Shown here piece after piece: positions 23,611 to 36,004 of a stretch of DNA of 64,000 nt; position 1 is the first letter of the stretch, and every line of letters begins with the position of its first letter. Where the stretch lies: NCBI RefSeq assembly GCF_029784135.1, contig NC_073744.1, forward strand, positions 103,771,766 through 103,835,765, given 5' to 3'. Position numbers and translations under genes: made by a program. Under the pieces are notes generated by a model. The model did not search any database. It worked only from the letters and a program-made list of their open reading frames with translations, and was not told the origin of the DNA. This DNA comes from Toxorhynchites rutilus septentrionalis (taxonomy: Eukaryota; Arthropoda; Insecta; Diptera; Culicidae).

Positions 23611-24325
23611 TTACTCTTCGGTTCACAGAATTATCCTACAGATTTCTCATCCGTTGCAAGATCATGAATCCATTGGTGATTGATAACTTCGAAAATCTAC
23701 TCCAACTGACTCCTCAGTCAAGTTTTATGTCTTTATACCATGAGTACCTTACCCACGACGTGCACCCTTCACCAGGCATCTCCAACCAAGTTTGATTTCC
23801 ATACTTTTGCAATTCCTCTGTCATTTTTGATCTGTCCATGCGACAAAAAATCCATGGAATACCAGATCACCTACGCTCCAATGTTATCCCGTCGATATTT
23901 TCGGAAAAATATGGGAAAGTTGGATCTGATAAAATGTTCTTTACTGACGGTTCATACATAAACGGGTCCACTGACTTCGGTATCTTCAATGAAAATTCCA
24001 GTGCCTCTTTCAAACTCAAAGATCCTTGTTCCGTGTATGTCCCAGAAATGGGTGCGATATACTATGCTCTAGGGATCATTGAAACACTGCCCATCGACCA
24101 TTATTTTATTTTTTCAGACAGTCTCAGCTCAATAGAGGCAAGCCGCTCAATGAAAGTTGATAAACGCTCATCTTATTTCCTAACAAGAATAAGACATCTA
24201 TTGAGTGTTTTGGTCGAAAAATTATTCAAGATTACCTTAGCATGGGTTCCCTCTCATTGCTCGATTCCGGGGAATGAGAAAGCGGACTCGCTAGCTAAGG
24301 TGAGCGCTTCAGAAGGCACACTTTT
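23611..24325 (+). pseudogene. I-clade element copy 3, left part: start of RNase H region (5'-truncated)
   Basis: The sequence is collinear with I copy 2 from FTELSYRFLIRCKIMNPL onward. It carries the RNase H motifs FFTDGSYINGST, SDSLSSIEA and WVPSHCSIPGNEKADSLAK. One AEL position reads PEMGAI, so the RNase H glutamate region is altered. The copy is 5'-truncated at 23611, where the flank ends GAACCCG. It is broken at 24325 by the E3 element and continues at 31121. AACCCGTT at both outer edges (23605-23612 and 32101-32108) is a likely target duplication. Confidence 0.88.
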
Positions 24326-24567
24326 GACGTAGGACTACGTCTTTCATTTCTATACCGGGGTGTAAAATCAAAGTTTCGAAAACGAAAGCGTTACGCCGGA
24401 GACCGAGATTTTGAACGTTAATAGCTCCTAAACAACTGAACGAAATGGTATGATAAACACTTCATTCGAAAGATAAAATGTCTACGCGTTATATACTTGT
24501 TACTTTTTCATCCAAAAACTTGTTTCAATAGTCTTAAAATTGCTTTCAAAACAGGCTATTGAAATCA

Positions 24568-24611
24568 CCAATCGGTATATAAGCGAGCGGCGCTCGGAAA
24601 TCCACTCAGTT
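24568..24611 (+). promoter_or_regulatory. Pol II core promoter inside E3 (CCAAT, TATA, initiator)
   Basis: CCAAT at 24568-24572, TATATAA at 24576-24582 and TCAGTT at 24606-24611. TATA start to initiator A is 32 bases. The same three boxes at the same spacing occur on the minus strand of E5 (TATA 53554-53548, initiator 53524-53519). The arrangement is that of an insect TATA/Inr promoter, as used by histone genes. The downstream sequence is not a recognisable coding region. Confidence 0.6.
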
Positions 24612-24801
24612 CTAATTGAACAGCGATTGGAGCATGTTGTCGCTGTTGCGGTGAAGCTCTTTATTTATCATGAAAGCGCGGATGAACGGTGTAACCAAGA
24701 GCCTGTTTGTGCACCCTAGGCCAGAAGGGAATCTATCAGGAGGAGAGTGATGCCACAAACGGTTCCCTGGGAAGACATCGCTACACACACATACACGCGC
24801 G

Positions 24802-27800
24802 GCTATTAACAGGTGGTTATCGAGTTGGCATTAACCACTGGTGGGCTTCCAGTATCGAGGAAAATGTGGAAATATCTAATCGTTACTGAAAATAATCTGC
24901 CAGTTCCTCTGGGAATTTTCAAAATATATTCATGTGAAAGAGTTTAATTGAATGTTTTCTATCCATGTTACACTGTGACCAAATATGTTTCAATCAAGTG
25001 CTATTAACAGGTGGTTATCGAGTTGGCATTAACCACTGGTGGGCTTCCAGTATCGAGGAAAATGTGGAAATATCTAATCGTTACTGAAAATAATCTGCCA
25101 GTTCCTCTGGGAATTTTCAAAATATATTCATGTGAAAGAGTTTAATTGAATGTTTTCTATCCATGTTACACTGTGACCAAATATGTTTCAATCAAGTGCT
25201 ATTAACAGGTGGTTATCGAGTTGGCATTAACCACTGGTGGGCTTCCAGTATCGAGGAAAATGTGGAAATATCTAATCGTTACTGAAAATAATCTGCCAGT
25301 TCCTCTGGGAATTTTCAAAATATATTCATGTGAAAGAGTTTAATTGAATGTTTTCTATCCATGTTACACTGTGACCAAATATGTTCCAATCAAGTGCTAT
25401 TAACAGGTGGTTATCGAGTTGGCATTAACCACTGGTGGGCTTCCAGTATCGAGGAAAATGTGGAAATATCTAATCGTTACTGAAAATAATCTGCCAGTTC
25501 CTTTGGGAATTTTCAAAATATATTCATGTGATAGAGTTTAATTGAATGTTTTCTATCCATGTAACACTGTGACCAAATACATTTGGTTTTGTGGTTTTTC
25601 AATCAATCGCAATTAACAGGATAGCTTCAGAAGATTATTCTTCCCCATCAGTAGGATATTTCCGTATCCAATATTGTATGCCCCCGCAATCGATTATTGC
25701 TCAGTCGCCGAAAGTTCCGAGCTCAGAGAGTTCATTCCCCTCTAGTTTGCCTTCCAAATTGCCATCGTAAACCACACCTTCTCTCGATTCAATCACACAC
25801 AAAAAGCATACTTAAGCGATATTCTGGTGGTGAGACACATTCATTTTTCGTGAGGACATCGACAAGACAACATCGTTGCCTAACGTGCTGGAGGAGGTGG
25901 ACGGCGAAGGATCGACACATACACGCGCAGAACTCTTTCCGTTAGGATGCCATTCAGCATCGAGAAAGTTCCGGAAAGATCTAATCATTGCTGGAAAATA
26001 ATCTGCCAGTTCCTTTGGGAATTTTCAAAATATATTCATGTGAAAGAGTTTAATTGAATGTTTTCTATCCATGTAACACTGTGACCAAATATGTTTCAAT
26101 CAAGTGCTATTAACAGGTGGTTATCGAGTTGGCATTAACCACTGGTGGGCTTCCAGTATCGAGGAAAATGTGGAAATAACTAATCGTTACTGAAAATAAT
26201 CTGCCAGTTCCTCTGGGAATTTTCAAAATATATTCATGTGAAAGAGTTTAATTGAATGTTTTCTATCCATGTTACACTGTGACCAAATACATTTGGTTTT
26301 GTGGTTTTTCAATCAATCGCAATTAACAGGATAGCTTCAGAAGATTATTCTTCCTCATCAGTAGGATATTTCCGTATCCAATATTGTATGCGCCCGCAAT
26401 CGATTATTGCTCAGTCGCCGAAAGTTCCGAGCTCAGAGAGTTCATTCCCCTCTAGTTTGCCTTCCAAATTGCCATCGTAAACCACACCTTCTCTCGATTC
26501 AATCACACACAAAAAGCATATTTAAGCGATATTCTGGTGATGAGACACATCTTGGAGGCGAATGAACTGCAAAGTTTAAAGCCTCTTAAAAACAAAGAAA
26601 CGAAATGAGACACATTCATTTTTCGTGAGGACATCGACAAGACAACATCGTTGCCTAACGTGCTGGAGGAGGTGGACGGCGAAGGATCGACACATACACG
26701 CGCAGAACTCTTTCCGTTAGGATGCCATTCAGCATCGAGAAAGTTCCGGAAAGATCTAATCATTGCTGGAAAATAATCTGCCAGTTCCTTTGGGAATTTT
26801 CAAAATATATTCATGTGAAAGAGTTTAATTAAATGTTTTCTATCCATGTAACACTGTGACCAAATATGTTTCAATCAAGTGCTATTAACAGGTGGTTATC
26901 GAGTTGGCATTAACCACTGGTGGGCTTCCAGTATCGAGGAAAATGTGGAAATATCTAATCGTTACTGAAAATAATCTGCCAGTTCCTCTGGGAATTTTCA
27001 AAATATATTCATGTGAAAGAGTTTAATTGAATGTTTTCTATCCATGTAACACTGTGACCAAATATGTTTCAATCAAGTGCTATTAACAGGTGGTTATCGA
27101 GTTGGCATTAACCACTGGTGGGCTTCCAGTATCGAGGAAAATGTGGAAATATCTAATCGTTACTGAAAATAATCTGCCAGTTCCTTTGGGAATTTTCAAA
27201 ATATATTCATGTGAAAGAGTTTAATTGAATGTTTTCTATCCATGTAACACTGTGACCAAATATGTTTCAATCAAGTGCTATTAACAGGTGGTTATCGAGT
27301 TGGCATTAACCACTGGTGGGCTTCCAGTATCGAGGAAAATGTGGAAATATCTAATCGTTACTGAAAATAATCTGCCAGTTCCTTTGGGAATTTTCAAAAT
27401 ATATTCATGTGAATGAATTTAATTGAATGTTTTCTATCCATGTAACACTGTGACCAAATATGTTTCAATCAAGTGCTATTAACAGGTGGTTATCGAGTTG
27501 GCATTAACCACTGGTGGGCTTCCAGTATCGAGGAAAATGTGGAAATAACTAATCGTTACTGAAAATAATCTGCCAGTTCCTCTGGGAATTTTCAAAATAT
27601 ATTCATGTGAAAGAGTTTAATTGAATGTTTTCTATCCATGTAACACTGTGACCAAATACATTTGGTTTTGTGGTTTTTCAATCAATCGCAATTAACAGGA
27701 TAGCTTCAGAAGATTATTCTTCCTCATCAGTAGGATATTTCCGTATCCAATATTGTATGCGCCCGCAATCGATTATTGCTCAGTCGCCGAAAGTTCCGAG

Positions 27801-30800
27801 CTCAGAGAGTTCATTCCCCTCTAGTTTGCCTTCCAAATTGCCATCGTAAACCACACCTTCTCTCGATTCAATCACACACAAAAAGCATACTTAAGCGATA
27901 TTCTGGTGGTGAGACACATTCATTTTTCGTGAGGACATCGACAAGACAACATCGTTGCCTAACGTGCTGGAGGAGGTGGACGGCGAAGGATCGACACATA
28001 CACGCGCAGAACTCTTTCCGTTAGGATGCCATTCAGCATCGAGAAAGTTCCGGAAAGATCTAATCATTGCTGGAAAATAATCTGCCAGTTCCTCTGGGAA
28101 TTTTCAAAATATATTCATGTGAAAGAGTTTAATTGAATGTTTTCTATCCATGTTACACTGTGACCAAATATGTTTCAATCAAGTGCTATTAACAGGTGGT
28201 TATCGAGTTGGCATTAACCACTGGTGGGCTTCCAGTATCGAGGAAAATGTGGAAATAACTAATCGTTACTGAAAATAATCTGCCAGTTCCTCTGGGAAAT
28301 TTCAAAATATATTCATGTGAAAGAGTTTAATTGAATGTTTTCTATCCATGTAACACTGTGACCAAATATGTTTCAATCAAGTGCTATTAACAGGTGGTTA
28401 TCGAGTTGGCATTAACCACTGGTGGGCTTCCAGTATCGAGGGAAATGTGGAAATATCTAATCGTTACTGAAAATAATCTGCCAGTTCCTCTGGGAAATTT
28501 CAAAATATATTCATGTGAAAGAGTTTAATTGAATGTTTTCTATCCATGTAACACTGTGACCAAATATGTTTCAATCAAGTGCTATTAACAGGTGGTTATC
28601 GAGTTGGCATTAACCACTGGTGGGCTTCCAGTATCGAGGAAAATGTGGAAATATCTAATCGTTACTGAAAATAATCTGCCAGTTCCTTTGGGAATTTTCA
28701 AAATATATTCATGTGAAAGAGTTTAATTGAATGTTTTCTATCCATGTAACACTGTGACCAAATATGTTTCAATCAAGTGCTATTAACAGGTGGTTATCGA
28801 GTTGGCATTAACCACTGGTGGGCTTCCAGTATCGAGGAAAATGTGGAAATATCTAATCGTTACTGAAAATAATCTGCCAGTTCCTTTGGGAATTTTCAAA
28901 ATATATTCATGTGAAAGAGTTTAATTGAATGTTTTCTATCCATGTTACACTGTGACCAAATATGTTTCAATCAAGTGCTATTAACAGGTGGTTATCGAGT
29001 TGGCATTAACCACTGGTGGGCTTCCAGTATCGAGGAAAATGTGGAAATAACTAATCGTTACTGAAAATAATCTGCCAGTTCCTCTGGGAATTTTCAAAAT
29101 ATATTCATGTGAAAGAGTTTAATTGAATGTTTTCTATCCATGTAACACTGTGACCAAATATGTTTCAATCAAGTGCTATTAACAGGTGGTTATCGAGTTG
29201 GCATTAACCACTGGTGGGCTTCCAGTATCGAGGAAAATGTGGAAATATCTAATCGTTACTGAAAATAATCTGCCAGTTCCTTTGGGAATTTTCAAAATAT
29301 ATTCATGTGAATGAATTTAATTGAATGTTTTCTATCCATGTAACACTGTGACCAAATATGTTTCAATCAAGTGCTATTAACAGGTGGTTATCGAGTTGGC
29401 ATTAACCACTGGTGGGCTTCCAGTATCGAGGAAAATGTGGAAATAACTAATCGTTACTAAATTAATCTGCCAGTTCCTCTGGGAATTTTCAAAATATATT
29501 CATGTGAAAGAGTTTAATTGAATGTTTTCTATCCATGTAACACTGTGACCAAATACATTTGGTTTTGTGGTTTTTCAATCAATCGCAATTAACAGGATAG
29601 CTTCAGAAGATTATTCTTCCTCATCAGTAGGATATTTCCGTATCCAATATTGTATGCGCCCGCAATCGATTATTGCTCAGTCGCCGAAAGTTCCGAGCTC
29701 AGAGAGTTCATTCCCCTCTAGTTTGCCTTCCAAATTGCCATCGTAAACCACACCTTCTCTCGATTCAATCACACACAAAAAGCATACTTAAGCGATATTC
29801 TGGTGGTGAGACACATTCATTTTTCGTGAGGACATCGACAAGACAACATCGTTGCCTAACGTGCTGGAGGAGGTGGACGGCGAAGGATCGACACATACAC
29901 GCGCAGAACTCTTTTCGTTAGGATGCCATTCAGCATCGAGAAAGTTCCGGAAAGATCTAATCATTGCTGGAAAATAATCTGCCAGTTCCTTTGGGAATTT
30001 TCAAAATATATTCATGTGAAAGAGTTTAATTGAATGTTTTCTATCCATGTAACACTGTGACCAAATATGTTTCATTCAAGTGCTATTAACAGGTGGTTAT
30101 CGAGTTGGTATTAACCACTGGTGGGCTTCCAGTATCGAGGAAAATGTGGAAATAACTAATCGTTACTGAAAATAATCTGCCAGTTCCTCTGGGAAATTTC
30201 AAAATATATTCATGTGAAAGAGTTTAATTGAATGTTTTCTATCCATGTAACACTGTGACCAAATATGTTTCAATCAAGTGCTATTAACAGGTGGTTATCG
30301 AGTTGGCATTAACCACTGGTGGGCTTCCAGTATCGAGGGAAATGTGGAAATATCTAATCGTTACTGAAAATAATCTGCCAGTTCCTTTGGGAATTTTCAA
30401 AATATATTCATGTGAATGAATTTAATTGAATGTTTTCTATCCATGTAACACTGTGACCAAATATGTTTCAATCAAGTGCTATTAACAGGTGGTTATCGAG
30501 TTGGCATTAACCACTGGTGGGCTTCCAGTATCGAGGAAAATGTGGAAATAACTAATCGTTACTGAAAATAATCTGCCAGTTCCTCTGGGAATTTTCAAAA
30601 TATATTCATGTGAAAGAGTTTAATTGAATGTTTTCTATCCATGTAACACTGTGACCAAATATGTTTCAATCAAGTGCTATTAACAGGTGATTATCGAGTT
30701 GGCATTAACCACTGGTGGGCTTCCAGTATCGAGGAAAATGTGGAAATATCTAATCGTTACTGAAAATAATCTGCCAGTTCCTTTGGGAATTTTCAAAATA

Positions 30801-30856
30801 TATTCATGTGAAAGAGTTTAATTGAATGTTTTCTATCCATGTAACACTGTGACCAA
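24802..30856. repeat. 198-bp satellite array with interspersed ~512-bp inserts
   Basis: The monomer starts at GTGCTATTAACAGGTGG. Starts fall at 24998, 25196, 25394, 26104, 26879, 27077, 27275, 27473, 28183, 28381, 28579, 28777, 28975, 29173, 29371, 30080, 30278, 30476 and 30674, after a first partial one at 24802. Most steps are exactly 198. The steps of about 710 (775 once) contain a longer unit beginning ACATTTGGTTTTG at about 25579, 26289, 27658 and 29555. Identity between monomers is very high, with only a few variants such as CTCTGGG/CTTTGGG and ATATC/ATAAC. The long unit holds a repeated 82-codon frame (25697, 27776, 29673) that I regard as non-coding. Confidence 0.97.
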
Positions 30857-31120
30857 ATACATTTGGTTTTGTGGTTTTTCAATCAATCGCAATCAACAGG
30901 ATAGCTTCTGAAGATTATTCTTCCCCATCAGTAGGATATTTCCTTATCCAATATTGGATGCATAAAACCTTGTGCCTCCAACGTAACGCTCTCGTTTTCG
31001 AAGTTCTCCAAATATTCATTCATTCAGAATGAATTCAGATTCAACTTCATACAAATGATCTCTAAATCAACGATAGTCCTACGTCACCCTTGCGGTTATA
31101 TAGATATAACCCACTTCCTG

Positions 31121-32102
31121 TTTTTGAAAGGCAAATTGCCTATAATGAATATTTTCACATTCCTCGTCAGGACACACTCGTTAGTTGGCAGCGCATGTGG
31201 AGTGAAGATGAGTTCGGTCGTTGGTTACACACGATTATCCCTAAGGTTGGTTTAAGTGCTTGGTTTAAGGGATTGAATGTAGGTCGTGATTTCATTCGCA
31301 TGATATCTCGGCTCATGTCCAATCACTACAACCTAAACGCGCATCTCTATCGCATTGGGCTCGCAGCAAACAAACTTTGTGATTGTGGCGATGGCTACCA
31401 CGACATCGAGCATATTGTCTGGTCGTGTATCCGGTTCCATGCTGCTCGCTCTCAGCTCTCTAGAGCACTGAGAGCACAAGGCAGACAATCGGATATCCCC
31501 GTCCGGGATATCTTAGGTAGCCGTGATCCTGATCTTCTGCTTCATCTATACCTGTTCCTCAGAAACGCCGATGTCAACGTTTAATGATGTTTCCTTCGTT
31601 GTGTCCCCGTTTTATATCCCTCCTATCCGATCGATAAACTTTTACTTAGTCGCGGCAATACATACACATACTCTTTAAAGATGCACGGGCCGAAGGTTGT
31701 GCAGTCCACTGATGATTCAACAAGAGCCAAAGGTTGTACCGCTCATGACAACTCTACACGAGCTGATGATTGCGCCGGTTAGTGACCATTCTTTCCTGGA
31801 TTCCTCGAGTCGAGAAGACGCACCACGCTAGATATGGGGTACATACTAGGGGGGCGTTGCTGATTAATGGTCAGCTGCATCCAAATAGGAAGTATCCCGT
31901 GTCGGTCACACGTACAGAGCATTGGAGACAGCAACATCCCAATTACGAGAACACTTGTAATACTAACATCGAGCCGACCGCGAGTAATCGGTTACATATT
32001 ACTAACATAGATAATAAGAAAAACTGTTAAAATATTGAACTCCGGCCCCGTCAGGCTAACGCCATAGGAGCTTTGATAAAAATATATATTTTGGAAAAAA
32101 AA
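31121..32102 (+). pseudogene. I-clade element copy 3, right part: end of ORF2 and 3' UTR
   Basis: After the E3 insertion the frame resumes FERQIAYNEYFHIPRQDTLVSWQRMW and runs to the C-terminal CDCGDGYHDIEHIVWSC and a TAA near 31582. A ~500-base 3' UTR follows, with the conserved CGAGCCGACCGCGAGTAATCGG motif and the terminal GGCCCCGTCAGG...GGAGCTTT segment. It ends in an A-run (32095-32102). The right flank is the pol end of gypsy copy 2. It is very close in sequence to I copy 2. Confidence 0.9.
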
Positions 32103-32125
32103 CCCGTTCATACAACCTTTGGTTG

Positions 32126-33146
32126 TTATCCTGGCTTCAGTAAGGCAGCAGGCCATATTCCCAATTTTTTTCCATTGAGGTCCACAAGCTCATATGACGA
32201 GGCACCCTTCTTGTGCACAATTCGTGCTGGAAGAAATTGTGGATCATATTTAGCATTGTATTGGTCCGCGGCGCTAGATAAGGCCATGTTGCGGCGATAC
32301 ACGAGCTGTCCTACATCGAAACTTTTACTGAAGTTCCGATGCCGTAGGGCGTATCGTTTTCTCCCTTCTTCGTGAGCAATTTTGAGGTTCTTCTGAACCA
32401 CCTCACGAATTTTCCCGAACATCTGTTCTTGATGGGACAATCGATCTTCAGAGGCAAGTTCATTATCTCCCAGCCAGCTATGATCTCTACCGGTAGCAAA
32501 TAGCTCATAACCGTGAGTAACAAAATAAGGAGTCAACTTTGTCGCATAATGAATTGAAGTATTCAAAACCGTTTCAATTTCAGACAGGCGAACGTCCCAA
32601 AGTCTCTGGTCCTCCTTGACGTAAGTACGGATGGCTGTATTGACTGTCCTATTCACCCGCTCGACAGGATTTGCCTGCGAGTGGTATTTGGAGTTAAGCC
32701 AATGTCGGATCTGGTACTTGTCAAGTAGAGCTTTGAATTCTTTGGATAAGAAGCACGAAGCGTTATCGGTAATCATAACCTCGGGTTGAATTGCGGAAAA
32801 ACCACTGATCTCGGAGCGTAGCTGAAAGTGACACACTATCGATTCGCCGGAAAGGACATAACATAACCCACTTGCTAAACAAGTCTACGACCGAAAGGAT
32901 ATATTGGTTTTGCTTCTTGCTCCGCGGCAGGGGGCCTATGAAGTCTAGAGCTATAATTTGCCATGGATGATCCGTCATTCGCTGTTCACCTAAGGGAGGA
33001 GCCATAGCTATATTTGGCGCTTTAGTTTCCTTGCAGATGGTGCATTTTTGAATATATTCACGTATATCCGCAACCAGATGATGCCAGAAGTATCGTTGAC
33101 GAATTCTCGATAAGGTTTTGTCGATGCTTGTGCGAGAAATAGGCAA
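32126..33146 (-). pseudogene. Ty3/gypsy copy 2 integrase (one frameshift)
   Basis: The integrase inserts the element's cDNA. The zinc-binding H-H-C-C domain ends with FWHHL...IQKCTIC. The catalytic core shows D in IALDFIGPLP, D in MITDNASCF and E in ANPVERVNRTV, the D,D-35-E triad. The tail ends WPAALLKPG and a stop at about 32128. One frameshift near 32830 separates the two core pieces. The right-hand edge of the protein continues to the pol reading frame at 33239, but with most of RNase H deleted. I copy 3 has inserted just downstream of the stop. Confidence 0.88.
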
Positions 33147-34816
33147 TGATCCTCTCCTGGTTCTCTTGCATCTGGGTAAGGATTCCAGCTACCGCTACAT
33201 CGCTTGCATCGGTCTGTATGGAGAACTCTTTAGTGAAATCAGGACTCAGGACTTTCTTTTATATTAATGAAGACTTTTTCGGCTAACTGATTCCATTTTA
33301 AAACCTTAGATTTTGTTTTTAACAATTCTGTCAATGGAGATGTGATACCACTGAAGTCGCATATGAATCGGCGATAATAGTTCGCCATGCCTAAAAATCG
33401 GCGCAACTTGGTAATCGTCGTTGGCCGCTCGTATTCGACAATTGCACGAATCTTCTCCGGGTTTGCTCGGAGCCCTTTTGTGGATAGTAGGTAACCTAAG
33501 AAGGAAAGCTCTTTCACGCAGAATTTGGATTTATCCAGGTTGATGGAGAGGTTGGCCTTACAAAGACGCCTAGCCACCTCCTTGAGTAAATTTATGTGTT
33601 GATCAAATGTTTCGGAAACAACCACCATGTCGTCTAAATACACGAAAACATGGGGTTCTAGTTCACCGTGTCCAAGAACCCTGTCCATCAAACGAGAGAG
33701 GATTGCCGGACTGTTGACTAGTCCAAACGGAAGGCGTGTAAAATGGAACATTCCACGTCCTTGGACGCTGAATACCGTATAGCGCCTGGAGTTTTTCTCT
33801 AACGGGATTTGAAGGAAAGCCTCGCTCAAATCTATAGTGCTGAGATAGTTCGCTTTAGAAAGTTGTCCCAATATGCGACCCAGATGCGGTAATGGATACG
33901 CATCGCGAGCCGTTCGTTCATTAATTTTCCGTGCATCTAGGCAAAGGCGAACCTTTCCTGAGGGTTTTATCACGGGAACCACGTTGGAAGACCAATCGGA
34001 GTGGGCTCTCTCAATTATTCCCCCTTTCAATAATCTATCTAATTCTGTCCCTACTTTTTGTTGTATTTTCGGAGACAAAGTATACGGGTATTGTTTAACG
34101 GATGGTTTTCCTTTCCATTCATCGGCAATTTCGATACGGTGTTCTAACAAGAGAGTAGTTGATAAATTATTTTTGTCAGCAACCTTAAACAACTGCTTGA
34201 TGTGTTCTAAATTTTCTATTTCTTTACAGGACAATTTTATTTCATTTTCACTGGAGTTTTTCGATTCGGATTCAACCGTTGAACAACTTTGCACGGTAGG
34301 CTTGATATTATATTTCTGCCAAAAATCCATGCCTAAGATACAGTTGACCGACAAATGTTCGACTACCAGAGTGCGCACAATTTTGACGCGTCCATTAAAA
34401 CTGAATGGGATGTCTAATTGACCGAGAATATCCAATTTCGTTCCATTAGCTGAACGAAGTAGAATCGGACGACTTAAAGATTTTAGTTTAGGTGAGCGGA
34501 GTTTTTGAAATATATTTTCGCTAATCAGTGTAAGTTGGCTTCCGGAATCTAACAATCCCTTCGTCTCGAGCCCGTAGATCATAATATCGGCGTAGGGGCG
34601 ATTATCATTTACTTCAGAAATTGAAATTTTCAAAATATCAGGAGAAACAAAATGGTACATATCATTCGTCACTGGTTCCCAGAAACGAACATCGGTTGTG
34701 TTTGCAAGGATCGATTTTACGCCATTCAGTTGGACGATCGGCGATTTTCGATCGCCTGTAATGCGTTTTTTTTTGGCAATAAGGACAATTTTGCGTATCA
34801 AATCCTTTAAAACCAC
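33130..34816 (-). pseudogene. Ty3/gypsy copy 2 protease and reverse transcriptase, RNase H mostly deleted
   Basis: The protease motif GLLDSGSQLTLIS comes first, with NCILGMDFW after it. The RT motifs are LCLDARKINERT, YPLPHLGRILGQL, TIDLSEAFLQIPL, FGLVNSPAILSRLMDR and the catalytic YLDDMVV. The connection LRRFLGMANYYRRFICDFSGI follows. Past a frameshift near 33239 the start of RNase H is visible (IQTDASDVAVAGILTQ...ERIIAYFS). The sequence then jumps at about 33130 straight into integrase (SIDKTLSRIRQRYFWHHL). Most of RNase H, including its later catalytic residues, is missing. A copy with this deletion could not replicate on its own. Confidence 0.9.
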
Positions 34817-35500
34817 AAACCATGCATAGAAGGCCTCTATAGTTGCGGCACTGTTCTAGGGCGTGATTCGTTTCTCGGCAGTAACTCATAGCTTCGCGGA
34901 GGACAGTGAGAATCAATCAACATTGCTAGCGTTCGAGTTGGTTTCGATGGACCCTCTCTAGGGTTTTCCATTCTGAGATTATTATCGAATGAATTAAACT
35001 TTGTACCTTTTTTCTGGGTTTCATTATTCGTGAAGCGGCTTTCTTTTGATTTCGTGTTATTTGTTCTCGCTATCGGAACTTTTTGGGGAACTTTTGTAAA
35101 AGGATTTGGATGTTCGTGATTCGTCGGGGTAATTTCATCTACTGCGTTTGTTGTTTTTTCTGCACCAAATAACTTCGAGTATAGTGAAAAGTTGGATGCA
35201 TCGATAATATGGCCAGCATCCAAAAGTTCTGGAAGACTATGTATGGGCTTCCAAAGAAGCGCTTTCTTATAGTCTATTCCTATATTTCTCTTGAGGACGT
35301 CAAGCTTTTCGGCATCACTCATAGAAACTATCATCGAACGGAACATGCTTTCCACGTCGTAATAAACTTCCTGGAATGATTCATTCCGTTGTTGTCTTCG
35401 TTGATATATGCGGGTTCGTACTAGTGAAACTAATTCGGGATGGGCAAAATTTACCAGTACCAGGAATTCATTCAGTTTAAGACAGTGTCTTAGAATATCA
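34700..35500 (-). pseudogene. Ty3/gypsy copy 2 Gag, C-terminal part
   Basis: On the minus strand a frame reads VNFAHPELVSLVRTRIYQRR, then ESMFRSMIVSMSDAEKLDVLKRNIG, a capsid C-terminal-type region. A charged linker follows, then cysteine clusters SYCRETNHALEQC and CMVCGFKGFDTQNCPYC (about 34900-34770). A frame change separates the zinc knuckles from the upstream part. The N-terminal half of Gag, the leader and the 5' LTR are absent: the sequence breaks at about 35550 at an E4 element. Confidence 0.75.
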
Positions 35501-35555
35501 ACAAATATTCACGAGTAACGAATATGATTTTATTTCAGTGTAAATGACTTTTTTT

Positions 35556-36004
35556 GACGTAGGACTACGTCTAACCGGAAGATATAGGGGGTGAAATGGA
35601 AATCTAGGCACTGAACAAGTAGGAAAAAATGCAAGATTTGGAACGCTTATAACTCGAGCATTTCTCAATAGATCGCAAAGGTTTTTGCATCAATTGATAG
35701 GAAATATATCTACGCATCTATCATAACGAATAACATTTCATTTTTCTTGAGATAAATAATTGAATAATTGTGAAATATCAAGCATTGTCAAAATGCACTA
35801 TGTGCCCATTTTTGATTGGTCCATTTTGTGCTCCTGAAATCGTACCGACCAAAACGGGCAACCAGAGCAGCAGCGAAACAGAATGAAGCACGATTGGAAA
35901 GGAAAAAGAAAAAAATGAACGAAACATTGGTCGCAGTCTCACACATGCGTAATTCTCGAGCCAGCCAGTCAGCTTAAAAATCCCCGCTCCGCTGCCGTAA
36001 CGAT
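35556..36004 (-). mobile_element. E4 element fragment (promoter side only)
   Basis: It starts with GACGTAGGACTACGTC and follows the same sequence as E4 at 53899-54347, including CCATTTTTGATTGGTCC (a CCAAT box in reverse). It stops just before the H2A 5' UTR at GCCGTAACGATC. The H2A coding part is missing. The right flank to about 36160 is unassigned. Confidence 0.8.

Larger units (their letters stand above)
24326..31120. mobile_element. E3 element: 6.8-kb palindrome-ended DNA element filled by a satellite
   Basis: The left end is GACGTAGGACTACGTC (24326-24341). The right end reads, on the minus strand, CAGGAAGTGGGTTATATC...GTGACGTAGGACTATCG. Both ends match E5 (50046-53797) in inverted orientation. 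The flanks are TTTT on both sides, and removing E3 plus one TTTT restores the I-element frame at EGTLFERQIAYNE. It therefore inserted with a 4-bp duplication of TTTT. The left part holds a TATA/initiator promoter. The middle holds a 198-bp tandem array. No transposase is present. Confidence 0.85.

Noticed and set aside
25697..29921. An identical 82-codon frame repeated at 25697, 27776 and 29673
   Set aside because: It lies in the satellite long unit, is interrupted in the fourth copy and has no domain. Identity reflects recent array amplification, not selection on protein.
24802..30856. CRISPR-like regular repeats
   Set aside because: Units are 198 bp and contiguous, without short repeats or unique spacers, in a eukaryotic retroelement context. 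It is satellite DNA.
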